This document shows positions 10,970 through 20,660 of a stretch of 64,000 nucleotides of DNA, in pieces. Numbering within the stretch: position 1 is the first letter of the stretch; each line of letters opens with the position of its first letter. Source of the stretch: Pseudoneurospora amorphoporcata (Eukaryota; Ascomycota; Sordariomycetes; Sordariales; Sordariaceae); NCBI GenBank assembly GCA_033297205.1, contig MU859126.1, forward strand, positions 1 to 64,000, read 5' to 3'. The position numbers and the translations under genes are program-made. The notes under the pieces were generated by a model that saw only the letters and a program-made list of their open reading frames with translations, did not search any database and was not told where the DNA came from.

Positions 10970-12637
10970 TGTTTCTGGGCTTTGGTGGTCGGGATCTGTG
11001 ATGCGCTTCAAGTGCACTGGTAATGTGCTTGCTGTGTTTGCCGGACTTGTGGGAGCGATGAAGGTTAGTGATGCGATGGTTTGGGTGGGAAGACGCCGAC
11101 AGAGGGTGAGGCGGACGTGAGTGTTCGTTGTCGGCTCAGTCCTTCGTATCCCAAATCTGGATAAACTGTAAGTTGCTGCCGGGTTGACTTGACTTTCAAG
11201 TGTTTAGCTGAACATCTTATAGTTGAGCGTCAACGTCGTACAGCCTCAATCCTCCTACCACTTTCATTCACGCGATGAAGCAGTGCACAATGAGCCTGTT
11301 GCCCAAAAAATGACATCGTCGCTTCTGGCGTCATTTAGACCAGTCGTCTGTAGATGGTGTCACAAGTGACATATTACAGACCCCAAGGCTACCTTAACAA
11401 TGAGATGCAAACCCTCATTGTTAGTAGGTGGCATTAGCACCTCCCGACTGCTGGCGCTTGGTGTTAAAGATGCGAATTGCTCATTCAGCATTAGTAAACC
11501 GAGCAAACGGCTCAGACTTGGTCAACCTCTTTGAAGGATATTTTGGTCAGCTGGCGATCATCGCGTTCGTTCTGGGAAGACCTACCCGCACCCATATCTT
11601 CGCTTCATGCACCCATTGTTTCGACTAGCGCGAACGAAGTCTTCCAAACAACACCACCTCCTTTCCACAATCAACATCGAGCACAGACAGGGTTTCGAAA
11701 CTTGTTGGTCCAACATCCAGGAGCTTTATAAGGCTAGTATAAACGGCATCAACATGCCTCGTTTGAGAGTACGTTGCACTGACGCTATCAATGCTACCTT
11801 AACCAGATGTGACATCGGCCAGGAACAAGCTACCGAGGGGATGCTCGAACTTGGCGAGCTTGGTTTTACCATTATCCCAAGTTTTAGCTGGTGTCCCGGG
11901 CGGTAATGGAAACATTTGCTTTCGTGTACCGTGCGTGGAGGCTTGGAGAAAAACATATGGGTGTGGGTAAGTTTTCTTTTATGTCGTTTACCGTTGGGTG
12001 CTCGGCATGGTTGACGGCGTTGCACTAGGAGACATTGCGCGAGTAGAATACCCCTGAATGGATATCGCAACCTCTCAACTTCTACACTCACCAACGTCAC
12101 CCTCCTCAACGAGTCAGCAGGCAACCAACCTTCCAAACAACGGGGAAGATGGTATCTCAAACATTTATATTTTTTCCAGCCGTGTTTGTTTCTTATCCTT
12201 CTCTGGTACACGTGAGCAGGGCAAACCATCTCCATCAACTGGCACCTGGACCCACCGACATGAGACCGGTTGAGTTGCGAGTCCGGTCGTCTCAAGTCGC
12301 AACCCCATTGATGTCACCTGACTCGTACGAGTCTCATAAGATGCAGAGGCATATGCTTGGGCAAAATGAGGCCCTTACACAAGGACACCGTTGAAACCCT
12401 AAAGGAGTTACCACCCTCAAGGTTTAATCGTCTTCACTTCCGAAAAAGAGCACATCAACCCTGCCTTATTCGATGAGATCCCTGCAGCGCTCCAGAGCCT
12501 CGACCGACTTGGATCTCACTTGCTGGGGAATAAGCTCCAGTGAATCGAGGCGATCAAGGATTGACCGGCAAGACATGCCGAAGGGTGAACAAGAAACCCC
12601 AGTCCCTGAACTCCTCATCTCGAGCGTCCAAGATGCA
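10970..12637. other. intergenic region, no supported gene
   Basis: I looked for coding frames, tRNA, repeats and splice-joined exons and found nothing convincing. Frames on either strand here lack coding-like composition. Confidence 0.5.
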
Positions 12638-12647
12638 GTATATAGAG
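12638..12647 (+). promoter_or_regulatory. TATA box of the gEgh16-like gene
   Basis: GTATATAGAG lies about 215 bases before the ATG at 12857 and is followed by a pyrimidine-rich leader with CTCTCTCTC and TCTCTCCTTTC, as in strongly expressed fungal genes. This is an inference from position and sequence. Confidence 0.55.
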
Positions 12648-12856
12648 TCTTTCGGTCGCCCTCTCATGACATCTCGATATTCTTTCACGCAGCAACTCTA
12701 TCCAGTTCGTTCCAGCACTCCTCTCTCTCTCATTCTCTCCTTTCTTTCTTCGCAGCAGGCCTGCTCCCCATCATATTCGCCATCCACTTCAGTGTTTGTT
12801 TTATCAAAGTCCTTCTCTCTTCACGAAAAATATCCTCTCTTAGACACTTATTCATC

Positions 12857-14056
12857 ATGCGTTTCTCTACTACCCTGCCGCTGGCGGCTTTCGTTGCCCT
12901 TGCCAAAGCTCACGGAGTGATTCTGGCCGCTCAGGGAGAGTCTGGTTCGCCACCATCAGTTGGATTCGGAGGTTTGTGTCATCCATCACCACTCCTATAC
13001 GACAGTTTCAACTAACCTTTCTTCCCTCTAGTCAACCCCGAAATCGCCCGTAACTGCACCACCATCAACCCCTGCCAGCTCGACTCGACCATCATCCGCG
13101 ATGCCGAGATCAAGGCGAACCTGGTCAACAACTGCGGCCGCACGCAGCTCTCGGGCAACATCGACATAGCCGAGAATACCGAGGCAGCGCTCTCCGACGG
13201 CTCCGTGACCCAAGTAAAGGCGGGCAGCAAGATCACGGTGACGATCCACCAGGTCAACGCCGACGGCGCCGGCCCTTTTGTCTGCGACCTGGACGAAACC
13301 TCCAACTCGGGTCTCATCAGCCAGAACCTGAGCGTCACCAATAACGTGCCTGGTGCCAACGGCATCTCGCAGAACAAGATCCAGGAGTTCAACTTTACCG
13401 TGACGATGCCGGATAACTTTAAGTGCACTGGTGGTATGTCCATTCTCAAGCCCTCTTCTACCAGCATAGCCTGACCCTTTCCCACAGCCTCAACAGGCGA
13501 TATCTGCACCGTCCGCTGCCGCAACAACGCCGTCGCCGGTCCTTTCGGCGGCTGCTTCGCCGTCCAACAGATCGACACCGAGCCGACCACCAACACTCCC
13601 GACTCCGTCGCCACTTTCAAGTCCATTTCCGAGATCGAGGACGAGCGCATGGTCAACGTGGCCACGTTGCCGATCGCCATGGAAGCCAACCGCAAGGCCG
13701 GCTCCAGCGAAGCTCAACAGAACGCCGCCGCCGTCGACGCCATCCTTAACGCCGGTTTCGTCAGCAAGTCCGCCCCCGTGCTCACGCCGACCGTCGTGCT
13801 CGGTGGTAATGGCGCCGTGGCTACTGGTACCGCTACCGGTGGAAACGCTGTTGCTACGGGTGGTGCTGGTACTGGAACCGGCACTGGCCGTAACAAGGGT
13901 GGCAACAAGAACAACGCCGGAACTGGTGCTAATGCCAGTGCTGGAGCCGGCACTGGTACCGCGGTGGCGTCTGCTCCCGCTGCTACCGGCACTGCGCGTG
14001 CTCGTAAGGGGAAGAACAGGGGTACTCAGAACCAGGACCAGACCAACCAGAATACC

Positions 14057-14155
<99 letters not shown>

Positions 14156-14167
14156 AAGAACCAGTAA
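12857..14167 (+). CDS. secreted gEgh16/Mas-family protein with C-terminal Asn-Gln repeat
   Basis: Three exons, 12857-12971, 13032-13433 and 13488-14167, with introns GTTTGT...CTCTAG and GTATGT...CACAG, give 398 residues. Residues 1-18 are a signal peptide (MRFSTTLPLAAFVALAKA) followed by HGVILAAQGESG, the typical mature start of the gEgh16 (Mas1/Mas3/Gas1, DUF3129) family. Family blocks include NCTTINPCQLDSTIIRDAEI, NNCGRTQLSGNIDI, VTIHQVNADGAGPFVCDLDE, FNFTVTMPDNFKCTG and CTVRCRNNAVAGPFGGCFAV with paired cysteines. Family members are associated with appressoria, sporulation or development, and their biochemical role is unknown. After the domain come Gly/Ala/Thr-rich low complexity (GNGAVATGTATGG) and a pure Asn-Gln tail. 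The tail is far longer than in relatives I know of, and its repeat number is likely to vary between strains. Confidence 0.88.
14057..14164 (+). repeat. in-frame hexanucleotide repeat (AACCAG)n encoding (Asn-Gln)n
   Basis: Sixteen perfect tandem copies of AACCAG run from 14057 to 14152, followed by one AACAAG variant and one more AACCAG just before the stop codon. It encodes Asn-Gln dipeptides. The opposite strand would read as a Leu-Val repeat, which is a shadow. Confidence 0.97.
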
Positions 14168-15293
14168 GGTCAAGGGCGAACTTCAGCTAGAGTCTTGAAG
14201 AAGGAGAAGTAGAAGCAGACAAATCCACCACCAACCAACGGGAAAGGGAACGGGAACGGCATATGGAGTAGTAGACATGAGAGAGGTCGAAGCGACGATC
14301 AAGACAAGACGGCGGGGAACTTGGCTGGAACCGAGACTGGGGCTGGGATTATACATACAGTGCTAGTTCATTTAATCTAATCACGATTGCTGAATCCTAC
14401 GATGGAAGAACAGCGTTGATGCATGAGTGTGAGGAGTGAGTCGGGGTGCGGTGCGGTGCGGTGTGAATTGCGGTGCCGGCGCCGTACGGAGGAGAGCGTA
14501 CGGTGAGGGATCCACAGTCGGGGGATGTGGGGGCACCGGGACGGAATCCGGACCTCGGACCTGAGCAGGTGTTGTCGTCCCCCCTACCGACCGACCATTG
14601 CCCGAACAGAACACCTCGATCAAGAATTATCATATGAGACTTCTTGGAACGAACCAAGCTTTCACACTTGACATTCAACGTTTTTAAGCCTTTTGTCATG
14701 TCCTGCTACCATGGCTAACACCCCAAGATTTTGTAACCCAGCCAATGAATACGCCCCCTTTGCAAATTGCATGGAGATTAAAAAAAAAAAAAAAAAAACC
14801 CCGTACCCAACCAACTCTGAATGGTATTTGTCCATTATGGTAACATGCAATCAGTGATTCAGTGCGCATGTTTGGTCACCACCATGCACTTCTTTTTCTT
14901 TTTCTTTTTCTTTTTCTTGTTTTTTTTTTCGAGACATGAGGGTGTAATGTAACACATGCAATTGGGAGCCAAGGAGTCTGGAATATATGGATGGAAATGG
15001 AAATATCGTTATCATTATATTTGATTGCCGTCGTTGCAGCCGTTATGTGGTGAGATCTCTGCCTACCTATCTACTTATTACCGGAATAAGCTTGTTGTTT
15101 TCCACTTTGTGGTGGTTCCAGGGATCCTGCGCCTGTTTTCTTGCCAAATTCTAGTAGCCGCTCCTTTACGCATTCCTCCCCGTTTTCTTTCCCTCCCGGG
15201 TATCCAATCATATTAGTTATCTCTTCCTTCCATCCAATCCTTACTACCTTAGGTAGGTAGGCTCGCGCCCCTTTCCTCTTTCCCTTCTTACTA
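14168..15293. other. convergent intergenic region
   Basis: 3' flanks of two convergent genes. It holds an A run at 14781-14798, a CTTTTT repeat at 14890-14917 and a GGTGC repeat at 14444-14463. No gene seen. Confidence 0.55.
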
Positions 15294-16391
15294 TTACTTC
15301 TTCGCGACTCTCTTCCCACTCCCCATTCTCTCCAACAGTCCCAAATCCCACCACCCCTCCACCATCATCCCCCAAACCGTCCTTCTCCTCTTGGGCGGGC
15401 TTGGGGTCTGTTGCGGCAGCGATGGCGTCCAGCTTGGTCCATCGACGGGAGTCCCCAACGCAACACTATCCATGCCCGGGCTGTGCCCATTAACGACATG
15501 CGCAAACTGCGAAGGCGAGCTGGGATGCACGATAATCGGCGGCGGCACCTCCTTCCGCTTGCAACCCCTGCGTGCCATGAACGAGCCTAGCCCTCTCAGG
15601 CTCAGCGGTGACAGCGGGGAGCGCTGCGGCTGCGGCGGGGCAGCGCGCTTGTATTCTTGCGGAGTGATGTTATCGGTTGGCGAGTAGGCGGAAGGAGAGA
15701 TGATAGGGAATTCGGTGGTTATGGTGAGTGGTGGGTGGAGAGTGGCTCTTCCGGCTCCTACTTGTCCGTGTACGTGGAGCGGGTAGTTAGGGTGAGGGCG
15801 AGCAGCGGAGGGGACAGCCAGGGTGAGGTTGCTGGTGCTGGTGCTTCGGAATGCTGGGTCAGCGACGGGGAGAGGTAGTGCTTCCGGGGCGCGGGACATT
15901 ATGGGCGAGATGCCGTCGATCATGGTCCGCTCTTGTTTAGCGTCGATGGGGGAACCGGGGATAGTAGGCATGATGCCTAGCCCGACACGACCACCGTTGC
16001 AGCAGTGGCGGACGGGAGGCGGGGGCGCTAGGCCACCACCGCTGATGCGAAGGTGGCGCTCGGGGCTTGCTCCCCGACTGAGGGTAGAGGAGGAGGCATC
16101 GGAGTCGATGCTGGACCTTGAGCCAGAGAGGCTGCGGCGGTTTTGCGGTAGACCGGCTCTTGCGCGGATAGTGGGGACCGGAACGTCTTGGGGGTCGCTA
16201 TTGTCATATTGTTGGTTGTCGCTGCGGCGAGCCCCACGGGTGATGGGCATGGGCGCCAACGGGGGAAGAGGGAACTGTGGTGGAGCAGTGGTCATGGTGT
16301 TGTGGCCGTAAAGGGACACGTCCGACTCTGACTCCGACTTGTACAAGTAGTAGTTCTTCTCGCGAATCCCCCAGCCGGCGCCCGCGCGCCC
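15294..16391 (-). CDS. Pro/Ser-rich reading frame, probable C-terminal extension of the MARVEL-like protein
   Basis: Directly after the TAG at 16392-16394, and in the same frame as the MARVEL-like gene, the frame stays open for 365 codons to the stop at 15294. It begins GRAGAGWGIREKNYYLYKSE and has no ATG until MTTAPPQFPLPP. The sequence is Pro/Ser-rich and probably disordered, with a structured-looking end WGMMVEGWWDLGLLERMG. Its length, composition and ordered ends argue that it is translated. It could be joined by a 48-nt intron (16392-16439, GTCAGT...TTAG, divisible by three), by stop-codon readthrough, or be a separate gene starting at the MTTAPPQ methionine. In the spliced form the product would be about 593 residues. 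Confidence 0.55.
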   Translation of the reverse strand, partial: GRAGAGWGIREKNYYLYKSESESDVSLYGHNTMTTAPPQFPLPPLAPMPITRGARRSDNQQYDNSDPQDVPVPTIRARAGLPQNRRSLSGSRSSIDSDASSSTLSRGASPERHLRISGGGLAPPPPVRHCCNGGRVGLGIMPTIPGSPIDAKQERTMIDGISPIMSRAPEALPLPVADPAFRSTSTSNLTLAVPSAARPHPNYPLHVHGQVGAGRATLHPPLTITTEFPIISPSAYSPTDNITPQEYKRAAPPQPQRSPLSPLSLRGLGSFMARRGCKRKEVPPPIIVHPSSPSQFAHVVNGHSPGMDSVALGTPVDGPSWTPSLPQQTPSPPKRRRTVWGMMVEGWWDLGLLERMGSGKRVAKK

Positions 16392-17183
16392 CTAACCCTC
16401 AATGTCCTTCCTGCTGGCGACTCCAGTCCTGCCACTGACGCGGCGCCACAGGCCGACGCAGACGATGCTGCTAAAGGCAAAGAGAACGCAGAGAGCGATG
16501 GAAAGACCCCAGATGGCCTTGGTCTCGTAGCATGTGGGCTGGTCGATGTGAACAAAGGTGAAGTATAGACCATCATCGTGTGTCTCCTGGGACTTGATAT
16601 GGAACGGAACGGATGTCCAGAAGTTGTTGGCGTCGGGATCCTTGGGCATGAGAGCGCATTGAAGCTCGGAAAGGGGCTTGCCGAGTATGGAAACGACGAC
16701 AATGAAAGCGATCAGGAGTAGACCATCGAGAATTCCGCTCAGGAGGTAGGGGAGCATGACATCGTAGTAGAGGATGTATGAGATGACCACGTAGATGACA
16801 GCAACAACGGCCTGTTACATGTTAGTATTTCGGTGCTGTTAAAGGGAGGAAGAATGTTCCCAACGTACCACTACCAAGGCACCAAGAAGCTCTGAAGGAG
16901 ATTCCAGTGACTTTGTCGAGAACTCATCGATAAAGTTTGCGCATAAGCCAATGGCGGCGATCAGTCCAGCGAACTGCAGTGCCCTCATAACTGAAAATGT
17001 CAGGCCCAGAGCACCCAGTCGGGGAGTGTGAAAGCCCATTCTGGCACCACGGGGGCTGTTGAAGTCTGTGATGATTTCCAGTGATGGTCGCTTCTTGTGT
17101 GCTGTCCGGAGAGGGAAATGTGGTTTGACCGGGATTGGCGCCGTCGGGGGAGGCGGGAACTTGTTGTTGACAGTGGGCAACAT
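16392..17183 (-). CDS. four-TM MARVEL-like membrane protein
   Basis: Exons are 16869-17183 and 16392-16811, with a 57-nt intron (GTACGT...TAACAG). If translation ends at the first TAG the product is 244 residues. Hydrophobic spans are ALQFAGLIAAIGLCANFI, ELLGALVVAVVAVIYVVISY, LLSGILDGLLLIAFIVVVSI and IWGLSIALCVLFAFSSIVCV, the four-span MARVEL layout. The loop between spans 3 and 4 has two cysteines (LQCAL and PTCYETK), as in fungal MARVEL proteins. The N-terminal 50 residues are Pro- and basic-rich. MARVEL proteins act in membrane apposition or eisosome-type compartments, and the specific role here is unknown. The frame continues beyond the stop, as described in the entry for 15294-16391, so this may be the N-terminal half of a longer protein. 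Confidence 0.8.
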
Positions 17184-18626
17184 TGTATAGAAGGAAACCG
17201 TTTCTCGTTAATATGAGATGTTCGTTGGATAGATCAACTGTTGACGTAAAGAGGATGAAACACTGAAACTCGGTTGCTGGCGTTGTTGCTTGGTGATAGT
17301 TGGTCGTAACAAGGAAAATGATGCAGACCGAAATTCCTCTAGAATGCCGAGATGAAACCCCAAGACCCGAAAGGAAATAAAACCCAAAGGAAAAAAAAAA
17401 GGAGAAAAGGAAAAGAGACACAAGGAAAAGATGTGTCGTGAAGAGAGTTTTGAAATGTGGTGGTATACAAGACCAACAAAGAAACAAAGATGAGGTTGAA
17501 GACGGTCGTCCACCTTATGTATTCGAGGTACACAAACACAGATACCTCATGGATGTTCTAGACATGGCGATTATTGCAACCTCTGAAGTTCCACCATGAC
17601 CTTCCCGTTCCCGCTCATCATTCGTATTCGACAATCCACCATCCCGGCTCTCGAAACAAGCGCGGCTATATTGATGGACAAAACGATAGGTTGCGCCATG
17701 GGTGAGTCGGAGAATTGAAGAGTCGGAAGAGTGGCATGTTGTGGGAATCTCCCAACCTCTTTTTGCGGTTGCTATTTTGATTGCCATGTTGACGAGGAGA
17801 ACCTTGACGACGGGAGCTAGCGATGGTGGCCTTGTCAGGGTTACCTTAGCCGGACTCAGTAGGCGCTCGTGCAACCAATAGGAGGGCCAACCACAGGGGG
17901 CAGGGCTGGCAGTCAACTGGGAAAAGTGGAGTTTTGACATGGGTTAGGCTGGGGTTAAGGGTTACACGCAATATCCACAGCGGACACTAAGAGCTGCTAA
18001 GCGTCCAGCGCCTGCACCAGCCAATCGCTCTGCCACAAATCTCTTTTTCCGCGACGTCCCGTCTTTTCTTTCCTTTCAATGTTCAAACCGCCAAACATGC
18101 GACAAGGTCGAGAAACATGGCACGGCATCCACCACCTTCTGCAATTTCCCATCCATTGGCTCTCGAAGGAGCAGAGACGCGACCACAGATTGGAACAAGC
18201 GGAATGAAACGGATCACGACCTCTATGCGCCGCCATCGAGACCATCCATCCCGTCATTTTCGATTTGGCGCTGCAATGGAACTTGACCATCAGCAAGGAA
18301 GAGGAGCAGCAGTATGAGAGAACACGCTCGAAGGAGAAGAGTTCAGCATTGCCAAAAGAAACAAAACACCCAACGACCATATATACACACCCCGTTTGGC
18401 CGCATTGATCCATTTATCCCACCCGCGAAAACACCAAGGACAAGTCGACTAGGTATCTACCAGTTCCAAGGAAATCAAGGGAAAAAAAAAAAAAAAAAAA
18501 AAAAGACACTGTACAATTCTTCACAGCAACCACGTAGGGCGCCCTCAGTCTCTCCCACCATCCGTTCGATATGTACAACACACAACAGCATCACTCATCG
18601 TTCTTCACCCGCCACTGGCCCTTCTA
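17184..18626. other. intergenic region
   Basis: Promoter and leader of the MARVEL-like gene (A run at 17391-17400) and the 3' flank of the laccase gene (A run at 18482-18504). Frames here look non-coding. Confidence 0.55.
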
Positions 18627-20564
18627 CTACTTCATCCTCACCTGCCTCGCCTTGACACCGCTCCTCAGACCGGAATCGTCCTTGGGGTACGGCGCATTAT
18701 CAGGAAAGTACGCCCTCCAAGCGTTGCAGTTATCGTTAAACGCCTTCTTGTCCGCATTGCTGATGCCATTCTTGAGATCCTGCGCCCGCTCGAGGAACTG
18801 GTTCGCCAGACCGCCCGACACGTGCCAGGCAATGTGGCAGTGCATGAGCCAGGCCCCCGGGTTGTCGGTGCGGAAGGCGATGAGCAGCCAGCCCTTGGCG
18901 GGAAGCATGGCGACGTCGCGACGCGTCGGGTTGTTGCCCTTCAACCGGGGCATGTCCACGGCCGGGTCGAACACGTAGCGGGTCTGGCTGATGGCAGCCA
19001 CGTCGGGCGACCGGCCGAGCACGAGGAAGTCGTGCCCGTGCAGGTGGATGGGATGCGGCAGGCTGAAGCCGCCGTCGGGGTCGTTCTCGATCAGCCAGTA
19101 CTTCCACTGGTTGACCCCGTCGATTTGGACTATGTTGTCCGACTGCGAGTAGTTGGTGTTGCCCGTCAGCACGTACTCCAGCACCGGCTTGTTCCAGTCG
19201 ACGTTCATGGCTGTTCCGTTGACGCGCCAGACGAAGCCGTCGAGCGTGATGGGGATCGTGTTGCCCGGGTTGAGGGCGATGCTGTCGGTGTTCAGGCTGC
19301 GCTGCAAGACGGGCTTCAGGTCAACGAGGTCCAGGCACTGATGGTCGGGCGGGACAACGCCCTGGTTGGTCGGTAGTCCGTTCGGCGCGCCCTGGTACTT
19401 GAAGATGGCGGCCGGCTTCGGGTTGTTGCAAGCACCGCACAGCCCATTGCCGCCGAAGGTCACGTTGAACCAGTAGTTCCCGACGGCCTGGTTGGCGTCG
19501 ATGATGACGTCGTAGCGCTGGCCGACCCCGAGCAGCAAGCTGTCGACCTTGTACGGCTGCACCGGAACCAAGTCCGCCGCGATGATGGTCATGGAGTGGT
19601 TCACCAGCGACAGCTGGAAGTGGTTCTCAACCGACGTGTTGATGAGCCGCAGACGATGCTTCTTGCCCTTGGTGAGCGACACCGTGGCATACTGGCCGGC
19701 GCCGGTGGTCGGGTGCTTGGCAAAGCCGTTGAAGAGCACGTTATCGCTAGGCGGCGGGCCTGCGTGCTGTGTAAGCAGAACGATGCGGTCGGCCGTCTCG
19801 TAGTAGTAATCCATGAGCGGGAAAGCGCCAAGGTCGACGTCATAGTTGGCCGAGGCCGGTCCGTTGATGACGATGGCGCCGACGATGCCGTTGCCGTACT
19901 GCGCCGAGAAATGCGAGTGGTACCACGAGGTCCCGTACTGGGTGGCCTGGAAGCGGTACACCTTGCTGCCGCCGTTGGGCGGGATGGGGCATTCCGTCAC
20001 GCCGTTGGCGCCGTCCTGGATGTTGGAGTTGCGCTGGTGCATGCCGTGCCAGTGGATCGAGGTGCCGTTGGACTTCAGCCTGTTGATGACGGTGATCTCG
20101 AAATAGTCGCCCCAGTCGGCCTGAAGGGTAGGGCCGATGATCTTGCCGTTGACCATCATGACCTTGTCCTTCTTGACGCCATCAGGACCAATCCAGTTGT
20201 CAGTCTCGGTGAGCGTGAGGGTGTACTAGGTGAGTGTCAGTCTTTTTGCTCCTTTGTACCGGTCATTGAAATCATTCCTTACCCGTCTGGTGTTGCCCGT
20301 GTTGGGAGTTCCGAGCTCATAGTCGGTGTTGATGTTGAATCCTCCAGACCAACACTGCCGGTTCTTCGGGGAGTTACAGCCACCACCTCCACCACCACCT
20401 CCATAACCTCCACCATCTCCATAACCTTCGGTCGTGAAATCCTGTCTCTTATCAACGGGAGTGAGGAGATTCCTGTTCTCATTGTCAGGTGCGGGAGCAC
20501 CAAGGACGAATGAAGGGGCGAGAAGGCCCGCGACGAGGGCGGCGGCGATGCCAAAGAGCTTCAT
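18627..20564 (-). CDS. lacc: secreted laccase (multicopper oxidase)
   Basis: This extracellular benzenediol:oxygen oxidoreductase oxidises phenols and reduces O2 to water. Exons are 20283-20564 and 18627-20225 (intron GTAAGG...CCTAG), giving 626 residues. Residues 1-22 form a signal peptide, and KR at 39-40 is a probable Kex2 site. A glycine-rich pro-region (GGGYGGGGGGGG) precedes CNSPKNRQCW, a Neurospora-type laccase feature. All four copper motifs are intact: IHWHGMHQR, WYHSHFSAQ, HPIHLHGHDF and HCHIAWHVSGGL. The residue ten after the type-1 Cys is Leu, as in ascomycete laccases. The C-terminus carries DSGL followed by a 12-residue basic tail, the known ascomycete processing site. Many NxS/T sites suggest N-glycosylation. 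The start is the ATG at 20564, which gives the signal peptide. Confidence 0.97.
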
Positions 20565-20650
20565 GGTGACGACCAAGATCCCAGGAGTACAAGTGGGTAA
20601 AAAAGTAAACGCGAGCTTGAGTTGATGTGGGATGTGGTGATGAAGAGGAA

Positions 20651-20660
20651 GCTATATATC
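20651..20660 (-). promoter_or_regulatory. TATA box of the laccase gene
   Basis: On the minus strand GATATATAGC stands about 90 bases before the laccase ATG. Position and sequence fit a regulated fungal promoter. Confidence 0.6.

Noticed and set aside
14041..14164. CRISPR-like array
   Set aside because: A tandem hexamer without spacers inside a eukaryotic coding exon; it is a coding microsatellite.
13490..14173. Minus-strand frame with a Leu-Val repeat across the gEgh16-like gene
   Set aside because: It is the antisense shadow of the AACCAG repeat and the third exon; the plus strand has signal peptide, introns and family blocks.
19596..20513. 305-codon plus-strand frame opposite laccase
   Set aside because: Antisense shadow of a GC-rich coding exon; no family resemblance and no sensible start.
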